64,000 nucleotides of DNA from Turnera subulata (lineage: Eukaryota > Streptophyta > Magnoliopsida > Malpighiales > Passifloraceae), in assembly GCA_028386065.3 (NCBI GenBank), contig JAKUCV010001413.1, forward strand, positions 102,549-166,548. The letters are read 5' to 3'. The notes beneath the pieces are model-generated. The model was given only the letters and a program-made list of their open reading frames with translations. It had not been told where the DNA came from and ran no database searches. Within the stretch, counting starts at the first letter, position 1; each line of letters begins with the position of its first letter. The position numbers were made by a program, and so were the translations under genes. Of this stretch, positions 34,948 to 46,543 are shown in pieces.

Positions 34948-37617
34948 TTAGGAGATCCTCGGAATTGTTGCAGGGCATTGCCTCAATAATGGAATCTGGA
35001 AGGCCCCTTCAACTCTATCTCCAATAGGTATGGTTCCATCCACTAATTTAACCTCTTTGGTCCTCAAGTTGCATGAGTAAACCCGAATGCAATCGCTGTA
35101 TCTTGCAGTAGCAAATTGTACAATATCTTCATCATAAGGATCCAGAGAGAGAGGATATAGTTCTAGACGATCAGATTCCAACTCCTTCTTCAGTATAGCA
35201 TCATCATAAATAATTTCCTTCCAATAAGCCTCTCCCTTGAAGCTCCATTGTCCTCTGCGGTGCTCCTCCAGTAGTTCCTCCTCCTCGTCCTCCTCTTCTA
35301 ATTCTCCTGCTACTTCTTCTACTTCCTCCTCCTCCTCCTCCTCTTCTTCTCCTGCCACTTCTTGTTCTACAACTGTTACGTTGTTATATGCTTTTCCCTT
35401 AATGCTCCATTTTCCACTATGATACTCCTCCAGTTCCCAAACTCTCAAGACTCCATAAGAAAGAGCATCAACAAAGCCTGCCGGCACAGATAGCTGCAAC
35501 ACCCTCAGGGACTCTTTAGGAAACCCTTGATATACCCCGAATGTTACTCTAGAGAGCATTGCCGCTGGATCTTCCGGCATAGTAATTATATTGCACCGTT
35601 CTGGCTCAGACAAATCGTAAGCCATAATGTTGTTAAAACCGTTCTGAATAAACACAGTACCGTTCCAGCAAAAGACACTTTGGTAATTCCTCAATATATA
35701 ATGCTTTAAGAGGAATCTGTGGTTGTAAGGATGCTCGATTGTCACCTCCCTCCATTGGTTTGTTTCGGAAGAGAAAAACTCAGCTGTGAATGACCTAAGA
35801 AATTCCGGTGCGTGGATGCGAACCACCATGCACTTGTTCTCATTGCACATCAGGCCTGTCCCCTGATCGTAATTGCCATAGGGGTCGTGGTATTTTTCGG
35901 GGAAAGGTGGGATAGCAGTCCATTGTCGTGTTACTGGATTGCAAAGGTAGTAGATTCTATCCTGAAAAAGATAATCGTGGCATAAAAGTAAGTCATTGTA
36001 TGATGCTGCAATCCGAAGAAAGCCTGGCTTGAAGCAAGGCAGAAACTCAAAATTGAATCCTGATGATGATGATTGGCCTATTTGGTTGCTGAAACTTATC
36101 ACATGCTGCACCGAGAATGGCTCAGAATCGCTAGCAGGAATACGGATTAGGATTAGGGCAAATCCTACCAGGAGACGGTCCTTTAGGGACCCAAGGAAAA
36201 AGGGTGTGGAGATCCTGGGAATTGCTGTAGGACAATGCCTCAATAACGGAATCTGGAAGGCCTCTACAACACTATCTCCAAGAGGTATGGTCCCATCCAC
36301 TAATTTAACCTCTTTGGTCCTCAAGTTGCAGGAGTAGACCCGAAAGCCAATGTCGAAATTTGCAGTAGCAAATTGTACAATATCTTCATCATATGGATCC
36401 AGAGAGAGAGGAAATAGTTGTGGACAATCAGATTCCAACTCCTCCTTCAATATAGCATCATCACAAATAATTTCCTTCCAATAAGCCTCTCCCTTGAAGC
36501 TCCATTGTCCTCTGCAATGCTCCTCCGGTACTTCCTCCTCATCATCATCATCTACTTCTGTTTCATTGTTATATGTTTCTCCCTTAACGCGCCACATTCC
36601 ACTTTGGTACTCCTCCAGTTCCCAAACTCTCAAGAATCCATTAGACCAATTGATGAGGTCTAGTTCAGATGGATCAGGGCAAGACAGCTGCAACACCCTC
36701 AGAGACTCCTTATAAGAACCTTGATACACCCCGAATGCTATACTATAGGCCGGTGCCTCTGGATCTTCCGGCATAGTAATTATATTGCACCTTTCTGGCT
36801 CTGAGAAATCGTAAGCCATAATATTGGCAGTACCGTTCTGAATAAACACAGTACCGTTCCAGCAAAAGACACTTTGGTAGTTGACCGATAGATAGAGCTT
36901 TAAGTGGAATCTGTGGTTGTAAGGATGCTCAATTGTCACCTCCCTCCATTGATTTGTTTCCGAGGAGAAAATCTCAGCATTGAACGACTGAATATTTTGC
37001 TGTGCGTGTATGCGAACCACCATGAATTTTTTCTCATCGCACATTAGACCAATCCCCATCCCCACATCATTAATTATTCTCCAGGTCTTCTGGTACTTGT
37101 CAGGGAAAGGTGGGATAGCAACCCATTGTTGTGTCAGTGGATTGCAAAGGTAGTAGATTCTATCCTGAAAATCATCGTGGTGACATAAAAGTAAATCATT
37201 GTACGAGGCAGCAATCCGAAGACGGCCTGACTCGAAGCAAGGTAGAAACTCAAGATTGAATCCTGGTGATTGGCCTATTTGGTTGCTGCAACTTATCACA
37301 TGCTGCACCGGGAATGGCTCAGAATCGCTACGAGGAATACGGATTAGGATTAGGGAAAAGCGTGCCAGGAGACGATCCTTCAGGGACTTAAGGAAAAAGG
37401 GTGTGGAGATCAAAGAATGCCAATTCTTGCAGACTAGCTGACATTGAATGGCAAATTTCATAGAGGGTAGTCTCAGGATAATTTCCATCAGTAAGGAGTC
37501 AGGAAGTTCTTGGATGGAAGATGCTGCTACTACTGTTGGGTTGCCTTCTGCCATGGTCCTTGTCGTCGTCGGCTGCAACATAAGCTTACGACTTTGGTTA
37601 GCTCCCATCTCTTCCAA
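34948..37617 (-). CDS. F-box protein with two FBA-type domains fused by tandem duplication
   Basis: An intronless frame of 889 residues, about twice the usual length. Residues ~36-76 form an F-box (LPDSLLMEIILRLPSMKFA..CQLVCKNWHSLIS), the part that binds SKP1 in SCF ubiquitin ligases. An F-box-associated domain follows (IYYLCNPLTQQWVAIPPFP, then EFYSCNLRTKEV-like motifs). At residue ~468 the protein restarts at ISTPFFLGSLKDRLL and repeats the whole FBA domain without a second F-box. Both repeats hold acidic tracts, and the second is expanded to long Glu runs (residues ~745-785). A GGAGATC 7-mer lies at the junction and at both parental ends. The frame is intact. The target-binding half may be duplicated or the gene may be drifting. 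Substrates are unknown. Confidence 0.82.
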   Translation of the reverse strand: MEEMGANQSRKLMLQPTTTRTMAEGNPTVVAASSIQELPDSLLMEIILRLPSMKFAIQCQLVCKNWHSLISTPFFLKSLKDRLLARFSLILIRIPRSDSEPFPVQHVISCSNQIGQSPGFNLEFLPCFESGRLRIAASYNDLLLCHHDDFQDRIYYLCNPLTQQWVAIPPFPDKYQKTWRIINDVGMGIGLMCDEKKFMVVRIHAQQNIQSFNAEIFSSETNQWREVTIEHPYNHRFHLKLYLSVNYQSVFCWNGTVFIQNGTANIMAYDFSEPERCNIITMPEDPEAPAYSIAFGVYQGSYKESLRVLQLSCPDPSELDLINWSNGFLRVWELEEYQSGMWRVKGETYNNETEVDDDDEEEVPEEHCRGQWSFKGEAYWKEIICDDAILKEELESDCPQLFPLSLDPYDEDIVQFATANFDIGFRVYSCNLRTKEVKLVDGTIPLGDSVVEAFQIPLLRHCPTAIPRISTPFFLGSLKDRLLVGFALILIRIPASDSEPFSVQHVISFSNQIGQSSSSGFNFEFLPCFKPGFLRIAASYNDLLLCHDYLFQDRIYYLCNPVTRQWTAIPPFPEKYHDPYGNYDQGTGLMCNENKCMVVRIHAPEFLRSFTAEFFSSETNQWREVTIEHPYNHRFLLKHYILRNYQSVFCWNGTVFIQNGFNNIMAYDLSEPERCNIITMPEDPAAMLSRVTFGVYQGFPKESLRVLQLSVPAGFVDALSYGVLRVWELEEYHSGKWSIKGKAYNNVTVVEQEVAGEEEEEEEEEVEEVAGELEEEDEEEELLEEHRRGQWSFKGEAYWKEIIYDDAILKKELESDRLELYPLSLDPYDEDIVQFATARYSDCIRVYSCNLRTKEVKLVDGTIPIGDRVEGAFQIPLLRQCPATIPRIS
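36208..36214. other. Microhomology junction of the F-box duplication
   Basis: GGAGATC here joins the end of one repeat to the start of the other. The same heptamer sits at 34951-34957, just before the stop, and at 37405-37411, just after the F-box. The repeat copies are 34951-36207 and 36208-37404. Confidence 0.85.
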
Positions 37618-39218
37618 AATATTGTGTATATCTTACGTTTGTTAAAAAACCCTATTAATATAGAGAATTCATGGTATGGTTAGTGTTTTTTGTCACGCCC
37701 CGGTCGAGGTTATATTTCATAAAAATAAGGAAAAAAAGAAAAGAAAGGTTTTTTTTCTTTGTCACGAGTGCGTAATTAAAATATGCATATTGTATTAATT
37801 ACCACTTATCAAAAGTTGATCACGTAATTATCAAAAGAAAAGAAAGGTTTTTTTTCCTCACTTCCTCCATGCTTCCTCCTAATTGTAAGAACACGTAATT
37901 GTCTTAATCTCCATGTTCTCTACTTGCATTTTCTTGAAAAAAAGACTGCTAACAAACTCATGACTTAATACCCCAAAGTGTGAACCCAAACTGACATGCT
38001 TTGATCCTTTACAGGTCGTTTGCATTGGCCATAATGTTAGTCCATTTGGTCCTCTGCCACATAATAAGAGCAATGCTCTGCACTTCTAGCTCTCAAAAAA
38101 AGACTGTTAACGATAAGTTACTAATAATTAAACTAAATTTAAATGTATCAAAATTGACCAAAATACCTATTGTGTTTGGGTTTATTGGTGCACGTCACTA
38201 TCAATATAGGCTTGGTCTAATTGGTCAATCAATTTGGGATTTAGATTTTTGTGTATTAGAAAAAAATTTCTCCATAATTAGGTGCATAAGTAATTCCAAT
38301 CGAGTTTCCATTAGTTAGGACTAAACTCACAATACCAGATAGTAAAAAAAAAAGAAAAGGAGCTGGTCAAAGATATTAAGTAAAGTCTTCAATTCAAATT
38401 TTGTGAATAATCCTTGATGAGTAAATTGAACTCAAATTGAGCTAAACTAACAAAAACCCAATAAAATAAAATTGATCCCAGTACCTACCTACTCAATTCA
38501 TGAATTTTAATTTATCAACACCATCAACAGAAACATCCCGTTTTCTTTTTGGAACCCACACAGAAAGTGTCCCTTCTTTCATTTCTCCAACTAAAAAACA
38601 ATTGATATCAAATAGTTTCAGTGATGTGGAGTGGTTTGGGTCTCTCATTGGCATACATATTTATTCAATAGTGTCTTATTTCTAATTCACAGCCACACAC
38701 GTATCACCACCCACACCATTTTTTTATACAGCCACACTGTTATCTTCTTCCCCTAACCAAATTATTGTGCACACATACATGCATATAAACCAAATAGAAG
38801 CCCTTAATTATTATTTTTTTAATTCTAAGAAGATAAAACAAAAATAATAATCAAACATTAGGTTTAACTTAAATAAAATAATAAAACTCCTGCCTTGGAT
38901 CCTTGTCAAGGTGTCAGGCCCCAAGGCTTATCTAGTTATATAATATACAAAAGAAAATAATTAAAAAAACGTTTCTCTCATGTTTCTTCCAATAAGCAAA
39001 AACCCAAAGCATAAAAGGGAAGAACTTTACTTTGAAGCTAAGCCAAAGTGTGAAATTTTCTTCTTCTCTTCACGCGATTTTTTTCTCTCTTTAAAAATCC
39101 CCCAAATTGTCTCTCTCCTTCTCTCGTCCCCTTGTTCTGTTTCTCTCTCTTCAAAAACCCTTTTCTTTGGATCAATCAATTTCCCTATAAACCAAAACCC
39201 CAATCCCCAATTCCCGAA
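37618..39218. other. Intergenic: F-box upstream and FLOE1-like promoter/leader
   Basis: No further gene seen. 37618-37857 is the upstream side of the F-box gene, and 37858-38262 is the direct repeat described separately. 38263-38960 is AT-rich. 39050-39180 is a CT-rich leader (CTCTCTCCTTCTCTCG, TTCTCTCTCTTC) typical of plant 5' leaders, directly ahead of the FLOE1-like start. Confidence 0.6.
37858..38262. repeat. Direct repeat flanking the F-box gene (copy B)
   Basis: Counterpart of 33735-34200. It lies about 240 bases upstream of the F-box gene start, so it may hold part of the promoter region. Confidence 0.8.
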
Positions 39219-42165
39219 ATGGCATCTGGGTCATCGGGTAGGGCCAACTCGGGCGGCTCCAAGGGCTTCGATTTCGGGTCCGATGACATCCTCTGCTCTT
39301 ATGAAGACTATGGTAACACCCAGGATTCCTCCAACGGGACCCATTCGGATCCTGTGATCACATCTAATTCTGCTAAGGTAACCCCGTGGAGTTGGTAAAG
39401 TTTGATTCTTTTCGTGGGTCAAACTGTGAATTTTGTGAGTTTTTTTGTGGTCTTTTGTGGATTTGGGTGTTTTTTGCGTTGTTGGGTATCGGTTTGTTCG
39501 AGTAATTTGAGGTGTTCGATGGGGGGAGGGGGGGGAGGGGGGGGGGGGGGGGGGGGGGGGGTTTGGTTTTGGATGTAATGAGCTGTGTGTGGGTTTTGAT
39601 TGTGAGCCTTCATCGTGTAAAGATTGAGTTTTTGATTTTGTTTGGATGGAGTTGACTTTGTGGGTTGTTGCTTGATTGGAAATTTTATTCTGGTATTTGA
39701 GGGTTTGATTAGTTGAAGGTGTTAAAGTAGTGTTATTTGGATTATATAGTTGCAATATGAGAAGGATTAGTTTGTAGAGTTTGTAGTTAGGGGTTTTCTG
39801 GGTGGTGTTGATAGATGGAAGTATGTGTACCAAAATGGAGAGACCTGGGTGTTTTAAATTCAGTGGATAAATAGGTTTGTTAGCTACCAGGGAATGGTAT
39901 TGGCTTGTGGAATTGGATGTAGAAAGATGCTTTTCAGCTGCGAAATTGAAGTTATAACTTCTATTGTGTTCACTAATGAAGTGATTTGTTTTACTCGATA
40001 CAGGATTACCATAAAAGCAGAATGTCAAGGTCATCTGTGTTCCCTGCGGCATCATATAGCCAGCCAGAAGATTCTTTTAGCCAGGATTTGGCCTCCATTG
40101 TTGAGAAGAGCATGAAGAAACATACTGACAACCTAATGCGTTTTCTTGAGGGAATCAGTTCGCGGCTATCCCAACTCGAACTGCACTGCTACAACCTTGA
40201 TAAATCAATTGGAGAAATGCGAGCTGATTTGATTAGTGACCGTGGGGAAGCGGATTCAAAGCTGAAGATTTTTGAGAAACATATCCAAGAGGTGTGTTTT
40301 ACATAATCTGTTTTTGGAAACAATTAAATTTTTGCCTTTTTTAGGTAGATCATTAAGCCTTTGCTAGTGGTGTTCTAACTAGATTCTTTATGTACTTCCC
40401 ACCCATAGAGCGAGTGTTTTAAATGCCATGATAAACTAAATGGCAACCCTGCAGCTTAGGGCTCTACCAATGTCATTTGCCTATCTTAACTGTGGCTGCT
40501 CCTAAATTTGGTTCTTATTGAGTACAAATCCTTGACTCCCATGGCTTGGCTGCAAAATTATGTTGTGATTTATGTTTTCTTGTCATATATTGTTTACAGA
40601 TTTATGCTTTCTTCGGGAGTTGTGATTTTGCGCCTTCTTACTCTGTTTTGTGAATGTCAGTTTTCTCCAACTGTTCCCAAAAAAATTATTTTGCCATCAA
40701 TTGTGTATACTGCTTGTTGTCTACGACTTTTTCCTAGCTTAATTGATGTCTGTCTTGTTTCGAAAAGAGCACCGAATGCCCATTTAGGTGATCTGTGTAG
40801 GAATATAACACCTGCACCTTTCTCTGTTATTCAAAATTCTAACTTCTGGAGTCTCATGTGGAGAGTTGTGAATGTTAACTAGAAGGCAATTTTGGTGTTC
40901 TTGATTGATTGCATTTTGAAATTCTAGTTCTTGCTGTTTCTTTATTTGCTGCTAGTGAATTAATTTCCTTGTGATTCTTATTGCAGGTGCACAGGTCGGT
41001 TCAGATTTTAAGGGACAAGCAAGAACTTGCTGACACTCAAAAAGAATTAGCTAAGCTTCAGCTTGTACAGAAGGAATCCTCTTCCTCGGGCCATTCCCAA
41101 TCCGGTGAGGAAAAGGCTACAGCACCAGTCTCAGATTCTAAAACAACTGATAGCTCATCTGAAATGAATAACCAGCAGCTGGCTCTTGCTCTACCACACC
41201 AGGTGATGCCTCAGCAACAGCCTCCATCTGTGCCTCCACCCTCCCAAGCCCCGCCACAGAATGTGGCCCAGCAGCAATCCTACTATCTACCTCCGTCACA
41301 GTTACAAAACCCAGCGTCCCAGACACAACACCCTCAGCAAGGGCAGTATATGCCTCCTGATTCTCAATACAGAACACCAGTACAGCTTCAAGAAATCTCT
41401 AGGGTAGGACTTTCTTCACCGCGCCCACAAGTGAATCAGGCACCACCTGGCCAACAATTTCCTCAGTATCAGCAGCAGTGGTCGCAGCAGTTGCCTCAGC
41501 AGGTACAACCACCACAACAGCCCTCCATGCAGCACCAGGCTAGGCCCCCATCAACAACTGTTTACTCTCCATATCCCCCGCCTGGTCAGGGTGCAAATCC
41601 TCCACCAGAGTCTCATCCCAGCAGTATGCCTATGCAAGTGTCATATTCAGCAGTTCCCCAGCCCTTGTCTAGTCGTGTTGACACAATGCCTTATGGATAT
41701 GGTACCGGTAGACCAATTCCTCAACAGCCTTCACCTCAGCAAATTAAAGCAGGGTATGGACAACAAACACCTGATGGTTATTCAGCAACTGCTGGATCTC
41801 ATCCTGCTATGCCGCCTGGCAGTACATACATGGTATATGATGGTGAAGGGGGGATGCCACCTCACCAATCTCACTTTGCACAAGGTGGATACCCTCCTCA
41901 ACAACCTCATCTTCCCCTTCAAAGTTCTCAGCCAGCTGGTGGCCCAAACATGTTGCCTCGCAATCCAAGCCATTCGCACTTTGTGCGCAACCATCCCTAC
42001 AGTGAGATGATCGAGAAGCTGGTGAGCATGGGTTTCAGGGGCGAGCTTGTTGTCAGTGTAATTCAGAGGATGGAGGAAAGTGGGCAGCCCGTGGATTTCA
42101 ACGCTGTGCTTGACAGGTTGAATGTGCATCCTTCTGGAGGTCCTCCGAGGGGATGGTCAGCTTAA
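39219..42165 (+). CDS. FLOE1: FLOE1-like DUF1421 protein, three exons
   Basis: Exons 39219-39377, 40004-40291 and 40987-42165 join in phase 0 with GT/AG borders to give 541 residues. Residues 1-53 are Ser/Gly/Asp-rich (MASGSSGR.., FDFGSDDILCSYEDY), like the N-terminus of Arabidopsis FLOE1. Residues ~70-180 form a predicted coiled coil (ISSRLSQLELHCYNLDKSIGEMR; ILRDKQELADTQKELAKLQL). Residues ~200-470 are Gln/Pro-rich and prion-like. Residues 487-541 are the conserved C-terminal UBA-like DUF1421 end (YSEMIEKLVSMGFRGELVVSVI..RGW). FLOE1 is a cytoplasmic protein that condenses on hydration and tunes seed germination. The role here is inferred from similarity. The start is fixed by the CT-rich leader and the conserved N-terminus. 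Confidence 0.88.
39522..39560. repeat. Poly-G tract in intron 1 of the FLOE1-like gene
   Basis: Almost uninterrupted G for ~39 bases (two single A interruptions near the start) on the coding strand. It lies about 145 bases after the splice donor. Confidence 0.9.
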
Positions 42166-43404
42166 TTTGAAACCCATTAACGTCTCCTATAAAAGTCCTG
42201 ATTGCAGTGACGAATGACGATTCTGCTTTGAGTTTGTCTCCATTTGAATAAAGGCTGTTACGATTCATGGTGTTCCTGCTGTACTGGTGTATATGGTTGT
42301 TTATGATGCTTCTATTGCATCTATGATGTTATAGTCGCGGGCGGTTGTCTTAATTAGGAGTCCATTGGAATATCCCTATGGTTTTAGAAAGGGAGATCCG
42401 AATGTCACTGTAGTCCTGTCATGGACAATTCCACGTTTTCATGAACCAGTCTCTATTGTGTTTACAGGCCTTGCATATCTGCATTTTTTACTTCGTTTTG
42501 CTTGTTACTTATATGGAATGGATGGTCTATTAGCAGCCGTAGCAATCGAGATTTCGCCATAAAGAAGCCAACTGCCTAAGTTTGGCCCTCGTACGTGCTG
42601 TTATCATTAAATTTGGTCCTCGTATTGGTTTTTTTTTGAATGCTTGCACGGGAACAATTTTTTATATGACAAATGATTGACAATCGTTAAACTAACAGGA
42701 TTAATCCAAAACATTAGAAACACAGCCAACCTTAGCCCACCAATGATCTAAAACATTAGAAACACAGCCAACCTTAGCCCATCCCATTGGTTTACTCGTT
42801 TTAGGAGGAAATAAATATGAGGGTCTAAGTAGACCTGGTAAATTCGTGTTGTCGTGTCGGGTTGAGCATGTAAATGGGTTCTTATTCTTCAACCCAACCC
42901 AATCTATTTAATAATCGTATTGTGTCGTGTCGTGTCCAACCCGTTTATTATTGTGTCGTGTTCGGGTTGACCCGTGGGCTACCTATTAAATCTAAGAAGC
43001 CTAAAAATTAGTTTGAAATTTGTGTAGTCATATATTTTTAAGTAAATAGGCATACAATTAGATTTTTTCATATAATAAATAAAATTATAAGTTATAGAAT
43101 CACAATTAAAGCACTTATTGAATTACTTTTGGATAATTTTAATAACTTTGGCCTTAAATATTAAATAAATCTTATATTAAATTTGTAAGATATCTATAGC
43201 TTAAATATAATCGGATCATAAACAGGTACCCAAATGGTTGGGGGGTCAACCCGCGACCTGACCTACTAACTTTCGTGTTGTGTCTTGTCGACCCATTTAA
43301 TTAAAAGGAATGAAAATCTCTGACCTATACATAGATTAGCATTATCAGTTGTTGTGATCACATAATAACAACATGGCGAGGCGGATCCAAGGTATTGTTG
43401 AAGA
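42166..43404. other. 3' leader of FLOE1-like gene and intergenic
   Basis: AATAAA at 42247-42252 is a fitting polyadenylation signal 82 bases after the stop. A ~32-base direct repeat (AAAACATTAGAAACACAGCC..) occurs at 42707 and 42748. From 42835 to about 43290, runs such as GTGTCGTGTCGTGTCC and GGGTTGACCCG resemble a common plant non-autonomous hAT-like repeat, but I see no clean terminal inverted repeats. No gene found. Confidence 0.55.
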
Positions 43405-43995
43405 ATGGAAAGCTCCAGGCGGGATCTACCCATGGACGTGATCGAGGAGATTCTGTGTAGAATCCCACCCAAGTTTGTCGTAAAATTCAAGCTTGTATCG
43501 AAGCCATGGCGTGACCTAATCTCCAGTGCCAGTTTTATCAAACGCAATCTCCACCACTCCCGCTCCTCCAATAATACTAAACCTAAATACCTCTTCCCAG
43601 TGAATTTCGGTTCCACACTAGCTCTCCCGGGATACCATATCCACTACAAAGAAGACAATGAATCCCTATCGAATAACATCATCAGCCACCGCTCAAGGCA
43701 AGAATCCAGGCTTTGGCTACCTCCACTGACTAAATACAACAACGTTTTTCTCCCTCTCAAGGACGAAGGATACTATATGGATTTCATTGTAGGATCCTGC
43801 GATGGATTGGTTCTTGGCACCATAAGTGGAAAAAACATGCTCCAACTTTTGTGGAACCCCATGACAAGAGAATGTCGGGAATTGCCCTGTGTTGGCGAGA
43901 CATTTTTTCCATTGGATGTTGTTTTCGGTTTCTGTTATGATCCATGCATAGAAGACCACAAGCTGATACTACCCATTGTACTTGGTGATCGCATC

Positions 43996-44092
43996 TAGGG
44001 ATGGCAGCGGGGCGGGAATTGTGCGGGTAGAGGAATCCCCCGCCTCATCCCCGCGACCTAAAACTCTCCCCATCCCCATTCCCCGCGGAGGG

Positions 44093-44126
<34 letters not shown>

Positions 44127-44409
44127 GGGGGTGGGCGGTGGAATTTGGTCCCCACGACTCAAATTATTCATTTTAAATTTTTACAATTTTTACCACTTGA
44201 AAACTTAAAATTTAGTTCCAAGCAGTTACAAAATACATATTAATACTAGTGTCAATACAAAATATATATTACTATTAAAATATTCAAACCTGATAAAGGA
44301 AAATACAGTAAACTAAGTGAATCAAAGTGAACTTACGGTCTATAGTATATTATCCTTTTACCTTTTTTGTTTTATATTTAAACAAAATGCCTAAAAATCC
44401 AAACGTGAA

Positions 44410-44441
<32 letters not shown>

Positions 44442-44619
44442 ATATGGAGTAACTAGAAAGATAAAATCGTTATTTTATATTTTTGCGAGTCCCTGCGGGG
44501 CGGGTGCTACTACCCATCCCCATCCCCAAATTACTCTCGGGTTGAAAATCCTCCCCATCCCCACGGGTCAATAATCGTCCCCGTGGATCACCGCGTTAGT
44601 GGGGATTTTGCCATCCCTA
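43996..44619. mobile_element. hAT-type MITE (624 bp) in the F-box gene
   Basis: Terminal inverted repeats TAGGGATGGCA at both ends, flanked by the perfect 8-bp duplication ATCGCATC (43988-43995 and 44620-44627). An 8-bp duplication is the hallmark of hAT transposases. It has no coding capacity. The inside is G/C-rich at the ends (GGGGCGGG, CCCCATCCCC) and AT-rich in the middle. A poly-G run of over 35 bases at about 44095-44125 probably replaces a ~30-base stretch still present in the partial copy at 45645. Confidence 0.92.
44096..44134. repeat. Poly-G expansion inside the MITE
   Basis: A near-pure G run with one A. The partial MITE copy at 45645-46175 lacks the run's right flank and keeps CCCCGCTCCGCGCATTCCCC instead. 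Confidence 0.85.
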
Positions 44620-44981
44620 ATCGCATCAGTGGTAAGAAAGCTGAGGTAAAGATGCTTTGTTTAAAGACTAATGTCTGGCGCGGTAGTGTTGGGTCTTGTA
44701 TCAGTTTTGCTAGTATTATAGCTTGTCAGGGAGTAGGGATAACTTTGAATGGTGCTATTCATTGGGTATTATTAGACAAAGATTATGATGATTACACGAT
44801 TGCCGATAATGATGATTACATGATTGCTGCTTTCGATATACAGAGTGAAAAACTCAGCAAGAATCCTTTGCTCGATGGTGTTGTTTTTGATGATGTTCAT
44901 TGGTCATTGACACTTTTGGAAGGACGCCTTGGTTATTGCAGAAAACAGAGGAGAGGTTATGCTATTGAGATATGGTCAATG

Positions 44982-45204
44982 TGTTACGTGTGACTAGTAG
45001 TTGTATCGAAGACTAGTGTGTGTGTTGTCGTTTGTTATAGTCCACCTAGTATAAAAGGGTATTCTGCCGGTGTATTCCACAATTTTTTGACAAAGAATGG
45101 AATTTGGCTCTTAGACCTGTTGGTTAAGAGATTTTACTTTTCTTTTCCCTTTTCTTCGTTTCTTTTCTTTCGGTTCTTGTTCTTGTTACGAATCGATCGT
45201 AACA
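44982..45204 (+). repeat. LTR 1 (223 bp)
   Basis: TGTTACGTGTGACTAG..CGATCGTAACA. It lies directly after the F-box coding codons TCA ATG and is followed by ATTGGCGCCGTCTG. Confidence 0.93.
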
Positions 45205-45231
45205 ATTGGCGCCGTCTGTCCATCGATAGCC

Positions 45232-45609
45232 GTGGAGCAACCACAAGAACATCGTTGGTGGCCATCTTCTCTTCCGCCAGTTCAACCTTCACCGTGGTTT
45301 CCGTACTCTCCTTCAATACCAATTCCACTTTCATCACCGGCTAGGGTTTCTGGTCCGCCTGGTTCCTATTCGTTAACAGAATTCGCACCGGCAATTTCTT
45401 CACCTTTCCTGGCGATTTCTGGGTTCGCCTCTTCTCCTATGATGATGAATCAGTTCCTAGTGCCGCATGATTATCTTTCTACGCCACCAGATCAATTTTT
45501 GGCTCCCGGAGTTCCACCTTGGCCACCGGCTACAGTTCATTCTTTGCCGGCTGAAACGATACCCTTCGCGTCACCACCTATACCAGCTTTTCCTCCATCA
45601 ATTTTCTAG
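45232..45609 (+). pseudogene. LTR-element Pro-rich frame, duplicated copy
   Basis: A 125-codon Pro/Ser-rich frame (MEQPQEHRWWPSSLPPVQPSPWF..) right after the primer site, repeated at 46788-47171. It ends in a stop at the same place in both copies. It could be the N-terminus of a decayed Gag-like protein. No motif is recognised. Confidence 0.5.
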
Positions 45610-46188
45610 TTACTTGTATTCTTGCCCAACTGTTCGACAAAATAGTGGAATTTGGTCCCCATCCCCGCTCCGCGCATTCCCCACGGATCCCCATGACTCA
45701 AATTATTCATTTTAAATATTTACAATTTTTACCACTTGAAAACTTAAAATTTAGTTCCAAGCAGTTACAAAATACATATTAATACTAGTGTCAATATAAA
45801 ATATATATTACTATTAAAATATTCAAACCTGATAATGGAAAATACAGTAAACTAAGTGAATCAAAGTGAACTTATGGTCTATAGTATATTATCCTTTTAC
45901 CTTTTTTGTTTTATATTTAAACAAAATGCCTAAAAATCCAAACGTGAAATATATATATATATATATATATTTGTATATGGAGTAGCTAGAAAGATAAAAT
46001 CGTTATTTTATATTTTTGCAGGTCCGTGCGGGGCGGGTGCTACTACCCATCCCCATCCCCAAATTACTCTCGGGTTGAAAATCCTCCCCATCCCCACGGG
46101 TCAATAATCGTCCTCATCCCTGCCCCCACGGCAAGGAATCCCCGTGGATCACCGCGTTAGTGGGGATTTTGCCATCCCTAATCGCATC

Positions 46189-46543
46189 AGTGGTAAGAAA
46201 GCTGAGGTAAAGATGCTTTGTTTAAAGACTAATGTCTGGCGCGGTAGTGTTGGGTCTTGTATCAGTGTTGCTAGTATTATAGCTTGTCAGGGAGTAGGGA
46301 TAACTTTGAATGGCGCTATTCATTGGGTATTATTAGACAAAGATTATGATGATTACACGATTGCCGATAATGATGATTACATGATTGCTGCTTTCGATAT
46401 ACAGAGTGAAAAACTCAGCAAGAATCCTTTGCTCGATGGTGTTGTTTTTTAATGATGTTCATTGGTCATTGACACTTTCGGAAGGATGCCTTGGTTATTG
46501 CAGAAAACAGAAGAGAGGTTATGCTATTGAGATATGGTCAATG
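46189..46543 (+). pseudogene. Duplicated F-box fragment
   Basis: A second copy of F-box block 2 (CLKTNVWRGSVGSCIS, GAIHWVLLDKD). It is broken after LLDGVVF by a one-base insertion in a T run and has neither F-box nor 3' end. Confidence 0.9.

Noticed and set aside
35237..35422. Serine-rich plus-strand frame
   Set aside because: Antisense reading of the Glu-codon tracts in the F-box gene.
39231..40055. 274-codon minus-strand frame across FLOE1-like exon 1 and intron 1
   Set aside because: Antisense of the exon and the poly-G tract (giving Pro runs). The plus-strand splice sites and protein similarity explain the region.
42835..43290. A complete hAT-like MITE with GTGTCGTGTC repeats
   Set aside because: I could not find matching terminal inverted repeats or a target duplication, so only a note in the intergenic entry is kept.
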